Origin: Mesocentrotus franciscanus
Taxonomy: Eukaryota > Echinodermata > Echinoidea > Camarodonta > Strongylocentrotidae
DNA length: 64,000 nt
NCBI GenBank assembly: GCA_037976565.1
Contig: CP137682.1
Coordinates: forward strand, 23,116,800 to 23,180,799
Direction of reading: 5' to 3'
Below, piece by piece: positions 1 through 11,654 of this stretch. The first letter of the stretch is position 1, and each line of letters begins with the position of its first letter. The position numbers and the translations under genes are program-made. Under the pieces are notes generated by a model, which had not been told where the DNA came from, searched no databases, and saw nothing but the letters and a program-made list of their open reading frames with translations.

Positions 1-195
1 TTTTCCGCTCAGTGGGGGGGGGGTAGTGAGCACAATTTTTATTTTTCGCTCAGTGGGGGGTAGTGATTACATTTTTTTTTAACCACCCCTTGAGCGCCAG
101 GGGAGGAGGCCCATCTTTTTTTTTTAACAAAAAAGGCTGTTTTTACCTGTTTTTTCTAGGGAGGGGTCCGGGCCCCGCCCCTGGATCCGCCACTG
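1..195. mobile_element. End of a hAT-like inverted-repeat element with a short internal duplication
   Basis: GGATCCGCCACTGG at 183-196 is the mirrored form of a CAGTGGCGGATCC terminus common in hAT-type elements. Inside are two imperfect copies of a stretch with CCGCTCAGTGGGGGG (about 1-45 and 46-75). The other end lies outside the window. Confidence 0.45.
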
Positions 196-653
196 GTTGG
201 CACTGATGTTATTCTTCAAACAAAGAAAGCGAGTGGTGGAGATGACTGGAAAAGAGACAAGGAGCAATAGTTATGTAACAAAACAGTCATGACCTACACA
301 GGCTGATAGCAAAGGAAGACATTAAAGAAACTTTATTTTTAAAGGAAATAAACACTTAACTTTTATAATTATTAGGCTCTCATACTTATAGAAAAGTGAT
401 CCACCATGGGAGGAGGACCATAATGCAACTTGACCTGGAATTGAAATTGTATTGTTTGTTTTGTATAGTTTTGTGTGTGTTGTGTTTATGTTGTTTGTTT
501 TGTGTAGTATTGTGTATGTCATGTTTTAAAAATCAAAACCCCTCCAAAATATTTTTGTATTTCATTTCTCTCTACAATGTTATCATCTTTGGAAGTATGA
601 ATAATTTTGTAATGAACAATGTTTTCATTTGCTATGAATAGTAAGATATTAAA
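196..653. other. No gene seen; TG-rich low-complexity stretch
   Basis: At 441-530 the plus strand is a run of TTTGT/GTGTT variants. The small open frames here are repetitive in composition. The end may be the 5' untranslated part of the LINE that follows. Confidence 0.5.
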
Positions 654-1453
654 ATGTTATCATTAAACTGCCGTGGACTTGGAGAACGTTGTAAAAGAAA
701 GGATCTATTTAACTTTTTGAAAAAAGAAAAATGCAAATATATATTGTCTACAAGACACTCATTTTGTTTTTGAACGGGAAGAAGAAATATTAAAAGAGTG
801 GGTTGGAAGAGGCTTCTTTTCATATAAATCATATAATGCAAGAGGAGTTGCACTATTATTTGACAAAAAAAACACATTTTGTTATAAAAAGAGTAAAGAG
901 TGATACTGATGGAAACTATGTAGCGTTTAGTATCCAGTTTGGATTTCTAGAATTTTCACTCATTGCAATATATGGGCCAAATAGTGACTTCCCAGAATTG
1001 TTTAGTCGTATAGAAAACATCTTACTAGAGTATGATGATCCTCACAAAATTATTTATGGTGATTGGGACCTGGTACATAGCATGGAGTTAGATACTTTTA
1101 ATTACCTTTGACTTAGTAACAGAAAAGCAAGGGAAAAGGTACTTGAGATAAAGAAATAAATATTAAAAAATGACTTTAATTTGGTTGATCCATGGCGTCA
1201 ACTTCATCCTGATACAAAATCCTTTACCTGGCGACAGCCTACACCATTTAAGCAAAGTAGGTTGGATTACTTTTTAATGTCTTAAGATATATTTTCCTTG
1301 GTTAAAAAATGTGAAATTTATTTTGGCTATCGCACTGATCATTCAATGATGAGTTTAGACATTGTGTTAGATAAATGCCATAAGAGATTTAACCATTGGA
1401 AGTTTAATAACTCATTTTTGGAGAAGAAAAAAAATCTGAATTTGTTCATCTTA

Positions 1454-2220
1454 TTAAAGCCCAAGTCCATTACAAAAATAACTTACTTTCAATACAAGCA
1501 GAAAAATCAGACAAACCAATCAAAAAAAGTTTGAGCAAAATCGAATAACTAATAAGAAAGTTATGAATTTTTGAAAAAGTATGTAAAACTATGGAACAAT
1601 GAGAATCACAACACAAATTGCCAAGATGGTTATCAGTTTGTGACGTCATGTCCTCAAACTTATCAATTGCTTTATAATCCCATTAATTTCCTTTTATCCC
1701 CAAAACTTGATTTCCCATGCCTTTGCCCAGGTTATATGATTTGTATCATATTGCGTGCATGACATTTCCCAAAAACTTTTATGAATTTTGAAGAATTGAT
1801 ACTATTTTCTGAATATTGTATTTCATAATTATTGATTTTTATATAAATAGTTTATCAAAATTCACATTTTTCATGATTTAACTGGACAAAAATTACTCTT
1901 TATTTGTGCATCCAAACAAAAACATACTACTAACAATCTAACTTGGATGCTGGTGTGAAGAAATAAGATTCTTAGGGTGAAAATAGGAAATTTATATTAT
2001 CAATATAAAAAAATAATTAGTGGATAGTGAGGACCATACGTCACAGACTTATGAGTGAGTTGCCAATTTGTGTAGTGATTTTCAAAGTTTTTCATGTCAT
2101 TAAAAATTCATAACTTTCTTATTAGTTATCCGATTTTGCTCAAACTTTTTTTGATTGGTTTGTCTGATTTTTCTAGTTCTATTGAAAGTAAGTTATTTTT
2201 GGAGTGGACTTTGGCTTTAA
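1454..2220. mobile_element. Foldback element inside the LINE
   Basis: Ends are TTAAAGCCCAAGTCCA and TGGACTTTGGCTTTAA, with inverted arms of about 120 bp (1454-1575 against 2099-2220) that share AAGAAAGTTATGAATTTTTG. The LINE linker reads on across it. The same family is seen at 16240-16814 and 25677-27176. Confidence 0.8.
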
Positions 2221-2366
2221 GGAGAAGGTAAATGAAGTTTCCTTACAGTACTTTAATTTTGACTGTCTTGATGGTAAACAATTTGAACATGTAGGTAAAG
2301 AAGATCTGACATTTACAATTAATGACCAGTTGGTTTTTTACACTTTGTTGATGGAGGTGACAAGTA

Positions 2367-2985
2367 TGCCCGGGGAGTCTCAGTCATGTTTGGTTTTCCA
2401 GACACCCCTTAAACGAGGATTTCTTCTAAGGCCAAAATGATGGTTTCGCGTGGTTTTCCCCCGAATTCACACCCTAAACGGGTATTTCAAAAGAGTGTAG
2501 GCCTACTCCTAAACAAGTACTGTAAAATTGTAACCCCTTGAGTATTTTGAAGTGCGATAGGGATTACCATTTAAGGTGTTATCAATGTAAAATAAATCAA
2601 ATTGTGCTTTTGATGTAAAATTCACAATGTAACAATGTATTTCAATAGAGAAGCAATAACATCAACCTGTAGACTTCCAAATGGGTTTAATGCACAGCCA
2701 TCATAAGTCCTTTCCTTGAAGTCCTATGTTTGGCGGGCGCAGGCGACGGTCGGTATTTTCACCAATGGGCAATTATTACCCTTTTTTCTTCTTCCCCGGT
2801 TTGGCCCTGAAAAATACCCATAAACGAGTTTACCATCGTGTACAGCAGGATTTTGAACCATTTAAAAATAGTACCCTTTTTCTTACAAATGGCGGAACGC
2901 GTCCAATCGAGAAAAAAACACCCCTTTATACGCGTTTTCTTGGTCACGCATGCTTACAGCTTACATTTGACTGAGACCCCGGGCA
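2367..2985. mobile_element. Small DNA element with GTCTCAGTCA termini inside the LINE
   Basis: TGCCCGGGG(A)GTCTCAGTCA at 2367-2386 mirrors TGACTGAGACCCCGGGCA at 2968-2985. LINE coding sequence stops at LLMEV before it and resumes with IRQKKKEESVE after it. Possible target duplications are similar but not identical. No transposase is seen. Confidence 0.65.
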
Positions 2986-5076
2986 ATTATGTATGCAATT
3001 CGACAGAAAAAGAAGGAAGAAAGTGTAGAAAGGACCTTGAGACTGAGATAGTCAATTTAGAAAGACTGTTAGAACATAATACAAATACCAGGGAAAGTTT
3101 AGAAAAAATTAAACTATTGAGAGATGAATTGGAGCAATTCAGACACCAGAATCTTGACATGGCACAATGCAATATGGGGAAAAACCATCAAAATATTTTT
3201 TGAACCTAGAAAAACAAAGGATAGCGGAAAAAAACGTTTGTAAAATTGATTTACGACAATGGTACAGTGTTGCAACAACAAGAGGATATCTTGAAAGAGG
3301 TTGGGTTATATTACGAACGTTTGTATAAATATCACCAAATTTAATTGTGATGCAGAAGATCTTTTTTCTCACATAAGTGAAGAACATTTTCAAAGTCTCA
3401 CAGAAGAAGAGTGTATTTCGTTAGAGGGAGAAATTTCTTACAGTGAAATTGAATATGCATTAAAGAATAGGAAAAATAATAAAGCTCCAGGCCAGGATGG
3501 ATTTACTGTGGAATTTTTTAGTTTTCTTTGAAGAATTAGGCATTTATATGATGCGTAGTATGAGTTGTGCTTACACTTCTGGAAAATTATTTAACTCGCA
3601 AAATATTGGATTGATAACATTATTTCCTAAAGGTGACAAAGTGAGACACTTTATCAAAAATTGGAGACCAATTTCTTTGTTGAATGTTGTTTATAAATAC
3701 TATCAAGCTGTATTTCTATAAAAGACCCAAAAGAGTATTACCTCGCATTATGCATGCTAATCAAACAGGTTTTTAGTCTGGACGATTTATTGGTGACAAT
3801 ATTAGAATTTTATATGACATAATTGATTATACTGAAAAAGAAAATGTTCCTGAAATGGGTTTCTTAATTGATTTCGAAAAAGCATTCGACACTATTTCTC
3901 ACCACTTTTGTAGAAAAAATTCCTTTCTTAAGTTTCGTAGTTCGTTTATAAGTGGATAAAGATATTGCATAGTGATGCATACTCTAGTGTTATAGTTAAT
4001 GCGCAAATAACATCGAGATTTCGTGTAGAAAGGGGATATAGGCAAGGAGATCCACTTTCGCCATACTTGTTTTTTTTTTATGCGCCAAAATTCTTGGGAT
4101 GTTAATTCGAAATTCACACTCAGTGAAAGGAATTTCTGTCGGTTCAAAAAAAGTTAAGATCCTTCAGTATGATGACACAATATTGTTTCTTGATGGCACA
4201 GCTGCTAGTTTCTGTAATGCACTAAATATTTTGGATTCATTTGGAAACTGTAGTGGGCTGAAGATCAATATCCGAAAAACAAATGCAATCTGGATTGGGG
4301 CCTCAACAGTTCTTTAACTTTATATGGAAGAATAAGCCAGATAAAATTAGTAGGAAACAGGTTTTTGGCACATATGAAGAAGGGGGACTTAAAATGCCAG
4401 ATATCGAGTTTTTTAACATGTCACTAAAGTCACCGTGGTTTCGAAGAATGGTTTTAGGAATATGTAATGATGTTAATCATTTAATGCAATCATTTTTAAC
4501 AAAACCATTTGTAGTAGGGTTTGGTGATGAATATTTTTCGACATTGTCTCATGAAGTTGCTAATCCTTTTTGGAGACATGTATTTCACGCTATGTCTATG
4601 TTGAGTCGTGCAGAGGGAGATGATTGGTTGACTTTTCCGTTGTAGAGAAATAGCTCAATACAAATTGGACAAAAAATCTGTATTTTAAAAATCTTGGTAT
4701 GAAAAAGGCATCAAATGTATAAATGACTTGATTGATGATAAGGGAAAACTTCTGACTCGTGAGCAATACGAACAAAAATTCTGCTTGAAACTACATTATT
4801 TGTCTTATTATTCTGTAACTCAAGCTATAAAGTGTTGATATCGAATGCATATTGAAAAATGTGAAAAAATGTAGTAAATCCTCTAATGCCGTCACATATC
4901 AAAATACTAGTGCATGACATAAAAGGTTGTCAATATATTTACAAAACTTTTCTTGAAAAACAAATTATGTGCCTTCAATACGTCTGAAATGGGAACGACA
5001 TATAGATTATACCCCTGAATGTCCAAGACTGCATAAATATTATAGGATGATATTTCGTTTTACTCCAGATATTGGT

Positions 5077-5610
5077 TTAAAGATACTATGTCCCTTTTGC
5101 AGCCAACATCAAATTCTGTAGAACTTTGCAGGAATTATGAATATGTCATGTATGTCCTATCTGTGAAATTTAAACGTTAGCAGTGTCCTAATATTCAAAT
5201 TATGCAAGGAAACCCGTTTACTTGCTAGACTTCACTGTCAGACACTATTGAGTGACTGACTGGCTTTTTCATCTTTGGTAATAACATACATAAAATGAGC
5301 TGTAAAGGGTACATGAGCATTTGTCTACATCAATAACCCACTTCTTGTAATGGCCAAAATTAAACTGATTGAATCTTTGCGCAGCATAAAACGTACGACC
5401 ATTCGGTACAATGGTCTGAAAATCAGACTATTACTTACTGGCTCTATAGCTCCAAGTCGATTCGACAACTAATAGTCGTTATTTTCCCACTTAAAGACAT
5501 TTTCAAGCCCCTTTTTTTAGGGAAGTTCGAAATTAGTATTGTCTTTCAAATGCCGTTGGAATTTAACCTTTTTATTTTCTTGGCCTGCAAATGGGACATA
5601 GTACCTTTAA
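5077..5610. mobile_element. MITE with TTTAAAG...CTTTAA termini inside the LINE (family 2, copy 1)
   Basis: Ends are TTTAAAGATACTATGTCCC and GGGACATAGTACCTTTAA. LINE coding is interrupted between GLKIL and RYFQYKIVNRFL. A shorter copy lies at 25196-25468 with long stretches in common (GTTGCAGCCAACATCAAATT-like start). No transposase is seen. Confidence 0.75.
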
Positions 5611-5840
5611 GATATTTTCAGTATAAGATAGTAAATAGGTTTCTGTATTTCAACAAGCAACTGTATAAGATGAAAATAGTAAGTAATGATAAATGTTCGT
5701 TTTGTAAAAAAAAGAGCTGGAAGATATTGTACATTTCTTTTATAATTGTGAAATCAGTAAATCAATCTGGAATGAAACGGTGAAATGGAAAATGAAGGTT
5801 CTCGAGTACAAATAGAGTTTAATTTAGAGAAACGATGCTT

Positions 5841-6020
5841 TAAAGGCGCACAATCCCGCCAGTGTAGTTATCACTGCTCTAGTCATCGCCATCTTGGTTC
5901 CGAAGATGGACTTCTAATTTACATACAGCTGTCAATCAAAGTTTAGGAGGGGGGGGGGGCATTACAATAACTCAACGACTGGCGCGCGTATGCCATGTAG
6001 ACACTACGCGCTTATTGGTT
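5841..6020. other. Unassigned spacer with a run of G
   Basis: Slightly GC-richer sequence between two LINEs, with a run of 12 G at about 5948-5959. Nothing recognisable. Confidence 0.4.
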
Positions 6021-8895
6021 TGTTTTTTTTTAGCAGATGTTTCTGCATTTATTGATAAATCAAATATAAAACATTCAAATAACAATAATAGTATATAATA
6101 TAATTGATTTAGATAAAGAGTGACAACTTAAATATACACACATAAAAATGCATATATATATATAATTGAAAGCATGAAAGTATGGAGGTAAGTAAAAATA
6201 ATCAAGATAAATGCAGAGGCCAACTATCATAAGCAAGAATGCTTGAGTCGATAGCAGCCGGGAAGGGGGGTGGGGTACATGGCGCTGTTATAGGAGTATG
6301 TCGGAGAATAGAGTGTCACGCATAAAGATTTTGTTCAGAAAGTATCTAAATAAAAAGTGGAAAGAAATTAAAGAAAGAAGAAACAAATTGCAAGTGTGTG
6401 CAAGTGGGTGTGTGCAGGTGAAGTAAGTGTTCGATTCGTATTTTTAATGAACTGGTCATCTAAAATTAATTTATATAAACAAACAATCAAGACCTCTGAG
6501 ACCCTTATAATTTTTGTGAATATTTGGATATTAAATATTTTTTCATCGATGCTTTGAATGAATAAAGAGATGCAGAGTGTTTAATATTGTCAGGTAAAGC
6601 ATTCCAAATATCTGGACCATGGTGTCTTATCGATTTATAGGCCATAATAATTTTTGGGTTGGTTAAGTGGAAATCGGATGAGTGTCGTGTAGGATAAGAA
6701 TGTATATCATTATTGTAAACAAAAATATTTCGAAATGCCAGAGGTATAGTATTTATCCAAAATTTATACATAAAGATTGCAGTTTGAAAACTGTGAATGT
6801 CAGCGATTTTTAATGTTTTTAGTTTACAAAATATTGGATCAGTATGGGCTAAATAATGTGAATGTGTACAAAGCCGAAGTGCTTTCTTTGGAGACGATAT
6901 ATCAACATAATTTTCATCTTACTACTATTACCCCACACTATGTTACAATAAGATATGTATGACAAAATGAAGGAATTGTAAAGCATAAATAGTGACTTTT
7001 GTGATAGATAATATTTTAATTTATATAAAATGCCTATGCTTCTCGAGACTAGCATGCAAATGTTGTTAATATGACTATTCCAAGTTAGATTTGAATCAAT
7101 CATTACACCTAAGAATTTTGTAACTTCTTTTTCAATTATGGGCATGTCATCTATAAAAATATCATAATGAAGTACATGTTTAGAGTGTATGTTTTTGAAA
7201 TAAATACAATTAGTCTTATTAATATTTAAAGAGAGTTTATTGGATTTGAACCAAGATGATAATTTATTTAATTCTAAATTGAGGGTTGTAATAAGAATGC
7301 TTAAGTCTTTATGCGAATAAAACACGTTGGTATCGTCTGCGAACAGAACATATGTTAGGAGTGGTGATGCATTAATAATATCATTCATATATACTAAAAA
7401 CAGTAGGGGACCTAATATGGAGCCTTGTGGTACTCCGCATTCTACGGTGGAAATATTAGATGTTGTAGATTTAAAAATAACATATTGATGTCTATTACGC
7501 AAATAGTCTTCGAACCAAGAAAGTACAATCCCTCTAACTCCGTATGCTTTTAATTTACGTATTAATATACGATGGTCCATTGTATCGAATGCCTTCGATA
7601 AGTCCATAAAAACACCTACAGTGTGTTCTTTTTAGAAAGGGAATCAGTTATTTTGTCACATAATTGTAGAATAGCATAATCAGTAGAGTGGTTCTTTCTA
7701 AATCCATATTGATTAGGAATTAATAAGTTATTGATATCTAAGAAAGAATATAATCGTTTATATACTATTTTCTCTAATATCTTTGAAATGCTTGGTAGTA
7801 AAGAAATTGGTCGGTAGTTTGAAATTTTAGAGTGATCATCCTTTTTATATATCGGAATTATTTTTGCAACTTTTAGTGGATCGGGAAAAATCCCTTGGGA
7901 AAGAGATAAATTAAAGATATGTGATAACGGGAAGCTATGAAGTGAATTATTTGTTTTAATAAAAATACACTTAGTTCATCGTAGCCACTAGATTTACTGC
8001 ATTTTAATGAACGAACAATTTCTAAAATCTCCTGAATATTTGTTGGATTAAAAATAAGGATTGATTAACGTTTTTGTTTAAGTATTTCAAAAATCATTCT
8101 TTTCATTGATTATTTTCGATGCTAAATCCGGTTCAATATTAGTAAAGTATTTATTGAATGCCTCAGCAACATCATTTGGATCTATGTGATGCCCATTATC
8201 TTTAAATTCAATATTATTTGGAGTATCCTTTTCTTCCCCAAAATGTCATTAACTGTTTGCCATAATGATTGATTATTATCTTTATTATTTTCAATTTTAT
8301 TGCCATAGTATAATTTGCGTGATAAACGAATAATTGAAGTCAATTTATTACGGTACTTTTTATATTTATTTTGATTTTCATTTGTAGGTGATCGAAGTGA
8401 GATTTTATATAAACGAATTCGGGTAGATATTGATTTAAGTATACCTTGAGTAATCCATGGTCGTTTATTTTTCTTTTTATTTGATTTAATTCTTGAGAGG
8501 GGCACATTTTTATTATAATGACAAAGAAGTTTGTTTATAAATTTGTCATATGAACTGTTCACATCTCTTTCAAAATAAATATCATACCAATCTTCTTGAC
8601 TCAAGTCTATCTTTAAGGATTCAATATTACGCTTTGTTTCTTTACGTCGTGTTGTATGTTCTTTATTGGGAATTTGTAGTAGGTGTTTATCATTCGGACC
8701 TATCGTAAATATTGGTAAATGGTCTGAAATATCATAGTATATTATTCCATTCTGTTTATTATCTAATACGTTTGAGAAAATATTATCAATTATAGTATGT
8801 GTAAATTTTGTAATCCTAGTTGGTTTATTAATAAGAGGTTTAAAAAAAAATGAAGATAATAAATTAGTGAAGTGTTGGCCAAGAACGGTAAAAGG
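6021..8895 (-). mobile_element. CR1/Jockey-like LINE with a readable reverse transcriptase frame
   Basis: The frame at 6849-7607 (252 codons) holds RT motifs [31 protein letters not shown] and the catalytic box [10 protein letters not shown], then [12 protein letters not shown] and KFLGVMID. A frame upstream (8182-8604) has the linker between endonuclease and RT (RPWITQGILKSI). A frame downstream (6505-6771) has the C-terminal YPTRH ... GPDIWNALP signature. The three are separated by frameshifts; one lies near 7625. The 5' part, including the endonuclease, is missing beyond about 8895. The 3' end runs into an A-rich tail near 6021. The element is inactive, though the RT box is intact. Confidence 0.85.
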
Positions 8896-9369
8896 TAAGG
8901 TTTAATCTTGTTTACCTTGCGCGTATGCGAATTAGGTCAACTCATGATAGTTATATGAATATTCATTACCATTACCATCAATGGGCTCTAATTGGCTGTA
9001 TGTAAATGAATAAAATCACGTCATACCTCATTAGGTTTTGTCCCCTGACGCGTATTAACTTGTTGTAATAGGGGGAGCGCACGCAGGGGACTTACGTGAA
9101 TGTAGTACGGCCTGCCTTCGCCAAGCCAGCTGATCGCTGCCGATCGTGACGTCACGAAAGTGGGCGGAAACAGCAGCCGAATCTTAGAGCCGAACTGCGA
9201 TTGGTATTACTTCGGCACATGTATGCGATAATCGGCATTGTTCGGGCATTCGGAACATGCCATCTGCGTAAGAGCCGTATTCTGTTGGTGTCAATAGGCA
9301 GCTAGCACCGTCCGCCAGCGCGTACGTATTTTGAACGCCCTCTGGAATACGGGGATCGTGCGTCTTTAA
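8896..9369. other. GC-richer stretch without a gene, with a perfect CRE-like palindrome
   Basis: 9060-9340 is clearly GC-richer than its surroundings and contains TGACGTCA at 9147-9154. No coding frame or repeat ends are evident. It could be a regulatory remnant or part of an unrecognised transposon. Confidence 0.35.
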
Positions 9370-9660
9370 ATTGCATGGTGACTTTGATTAAGCATCAACT
9401 ATTTGCACAAAAGCTTAACAACAAAATTCCAAATGTTAGTTCTTTGACGAAGAAAATTATTCAATATTATGAAGACGAGAGATATCTTCATACTATATCT
9501 GGTATGTATAACAATTTTTTTTTACCAAATGGCAGTCACTTCAACATTTGTTTGTATGAACAGCAAGGAGAAAAATGTGAAAGTATTCTGTTTTATATGA
9601 GTTAAAGAAAGACTTCATTTCAATGAGTTGTAAAATGTTTTGTTTCACTCAATAAAATAG
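9370..9660 (+). mobile_element. LINE 3' end fragment
   Basis: The frame at 9375-9605 (QLFAQKLNNKIPNVSSLTKK followed by YYEDERYL) resembles the last residues of Tx1-like LINE ORF2. AATAAA follows at about 9650. It is a relative of the fragment at 10410-11650 (both have K-L-R/N-N-x-x-P and YYE). Confidence 0.55.
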
Positions 9661-9690
9661 CATATGGAGGGCTAAAACGTTAACAAAAAA

Positions 9691-9802
9691 GAACGAAGAC
9701 CGGTGATCGTCTCTTCCTCTCTCTCCTCCCGCGAGTGCACTAAACGTACAAGCGCATGCACGCCGATATTCATGATAGTACATGGATCCCCGGTCTTCGT
9801 TC
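9691..9802. mobile_element. Short foldback element
   Basis: GAACGAAGACCGG at 9691 and CCGGTCTTCGTTC at 9790 are perfect inverted ends. A third copy of the CCGGTCTTCGTTC arm lies at about 10345. No coding content. Confidence 0.55.
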
Positions 9803-10060
9803 TTCGTTTTCCAAAATACCGGAGTATTTTAGAAAACATGCGATTATCAATGTGATGAAAATATGTCCAGTCTAACCTGTCTTAGCGGCATATCTCTTTA
9901 GTAGACACCTTCCCATAGTGGCCTCTAAAAATTGGTTAATTCCCATGGATACAAATTATGTGTTTAAGAACCTGTCTGCAGCAGCCACTTGTCTATAAAG
10001 GCCTCCCCCCTCCCCCCTTGGTAGCCATTTATTGAGTTTTTCACTGTAGTTGTTTTTTAT

Positions 10061-10300
10061 TTGCATAAGTTGTTTTTAGTGCTTATTATTAATGTTATTA
10101 TTGTTATCATTATCACTATTACCATTTTTAGCGTTATTATCATCTTCTTTTATCATTATTATTATCATAGTTATCATAACCATAAATATTATTATTGTTA
10201 TTATTATAATTATTACTATTATTATCATTATTATTATCATTGTTGTTTTTGTTGTTTTTGTCATCATCGTTTTTATCATTCTGACATCGTTTCAGTATCA
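10061..10300. repeat. ATT/ATC-type trinucleotide low-complexity tract
   Basis: Imperfect TTA, ATT and TCA triplets run for about 220 bp. The open frames here are poly-I/Y artefacts. Confidence 0.85.
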
Positions 10301-10881
10301 TTGTAATTATTATAAACGCCGATCACACATAAAGTACATGGGTCCCCGGTCTTCGTTCTTCGCTTTCCAAACACCCGTAGTTCCTATAGGCCTTAGAACC
10401 TTTCATTCCCGAAGCCGTGCATCTTGTGGTGAAAACAAAAGTTGGTTGTTCACATATTTATCAATATTTTTTAAAAAACAAAGTAAAACAATTTAAAGCT
10501 CTTACAAGGTGGGAAACTTTTTTTTTAGATTTTCAAGATGTACTTTGGGGTTCGTACTGTCTAATTCCATTTCAGTCAACAATAGATATCAAGATTTTAA
10601 ATAGAATATTATATATGAAAGATACTTCGTCAAGATTTGGTGTAGTGGCTGACAAGAAGTGTACTATCGAAAATAATATCGCTAGTGATATTCGTTTGTC
10701 TCGCAATGTGGTCAAAAAGGAATCAAAAGATCTCGACGTTTCGTGCGCCGCTGCAACACTTCGTCAGGTGATAAAAACTAATGTAAGCAAGGGTGCTTTA
10801 TACTCTACGGGAGGACCGGCGCGACGGTCTATAATTCGATCGATAATCGGAAACAATAATGCACAAGGCCTATTGGCCTAT

Positions 10882-11016
10882 CGGCTGATTATGCAAATAG
10901 CCTAATGGTCGACGCACACGGTGCTCAACCAATCAGTAGGCCGCTGGTTCGGCTAATTATGCAAATAGCCTAATGGTCGACGCACACGGTGCTCGACCAA
11001 TCAGCAGGCCGGTCGA
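10882..11016. repeat. Two tandem 68-bp repeats with octamer and CCAAT motifs
   Basis: Units start at 10882 (CGGCTGATTATGCAAATAGC) and 10950 (CGGCTAATTATGCAAATAGC). Each has ATGCAAAT and, about 40 bp later, CCAATCAG. The pair lies in a GC-richer insert that breaks the LINE reading frame. Confidence 0.75.
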
Positions 11017-11319
11017 AATTTGAGTTCTGGATATTTCGTAATACGGGGGAAAAGATCATACTTACAAATCAAAATAAATTGTTTAGATTTTGCGGTAGCA
11101 ATAATAATGTACTCAATTGTGTTCTGATGGTTGTAAGACAAGAAATGTTGTCAGCCAAATTACGAAATCAACTACCTTCATTTGATATCATTTTATCAGC
11201 TGTAAAACGTTATTATGAACAAATATATATACCAAACGGATCTCAGAGAGAATAAATTGAAAAACAAATGGTTTCACTTTAGAAAATATTTTGAGGGTGT
11301 CGGAAATGTGCCAACACGA

Positions 11320-11555
11320 TCATGATCATGTATTTTATCTTTGGTATTTTCTTATATATTTAAAAAACTAATTTTTTCATAAATGTTTGTTTTTATCTGC
11401 CACAAAGGTTTCGGTCGTGATGATTATCATCTGTGCATGATCATGTATTTTATCTTTGGTATTTTCTTATGTATTTAAAAAACTTATTTTGTCATAAATG
11501 TTTGTTTTTATCTGCCACAAAGTTTTCGGTCGTGATGATTATTATCTGTGTTTAG
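11320..11555. repeat. Two tandem copies of a repeat of about 118 bp
   Basis: GATCATGTATTTTATCTTTG occurs at about 11321 and 11439, each followed by near-identical sequence to TTTCGGTCGTGATGATTAT. Confidence 0.8.
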
Positions 11556-11654
11556 CCATTATGTATGGAAATTATTTCTTTAGTTATTTGTATATAATGT
11601 ATGGATAAACTGTAAATGATGGAATTTGTTTTGAAAATAAAGAACCCTGTGGAA

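Larger units (their letters stand above)
654..5840 (+). mobile_element. Decayed L1/Tx1-like LINE, interrupted by three DNA elements
   Basis: Pieces on the plus strand follow the order of an APE-type LINE. Endonuclease start is MLSLNCRGLGERCKRKDLFN (654), then IAIYGPNSDFP (963), GDWDLV (1061) and YRTDHSMMSLDIV (1328). The linker includes KSEFVHLI, resumed after an insertion by EKVNEVSLQYF. Reverse transcriptase has NNKAPGQDGFTVEFF (3475), NWRPISLLNVVYK (3659), GFLIDFEKAFDTIS (3858), RQGDPLSPYLF (4042) and the catalytic region QYDDTILFL (4168), where the usual YADD has lost its alanine codon. C-terminal pieces FIWKNKP, GGLKMPDI and CSFCKKK follow. Frameshifts and stops are many, and a stretch after the RT is missing near 4310. 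It is dead. Confidence 0.85.
10410..11650 (+). mobile_element. Tx1-like LINE 3' end, split by an insertion
   Basis: The C-terminal pieces FQSTIDIKILNRILYMKD (from 10571) and DKKCTI precede, and GEKIILTNQNKLFRFCG and AKLRNQLPSFDIILSAVKRY follow, an insertion at about 10665-11020. The untranslated 3' part includes a tandem duplication at 11320-11555. Confidence 0.65.

Noticed and set aside
2838..3203. 121-codon plus-strand frame as an independent gene
   Set aside because: It starts in an inserted DNA element and continues into the coiled linker of the LINE.
6849..7607. 252-codon reverse transcriptase frame as a host or viral gene
   Set aside because: Motifs and flanking frames place it in a decayed non-LTR retrotransposon.
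10417..10905. 162-codon frame as a host gene
   Set aside because: Its first third is LINE C-terminus and the rest runs into an unrelated GC-rich insert.
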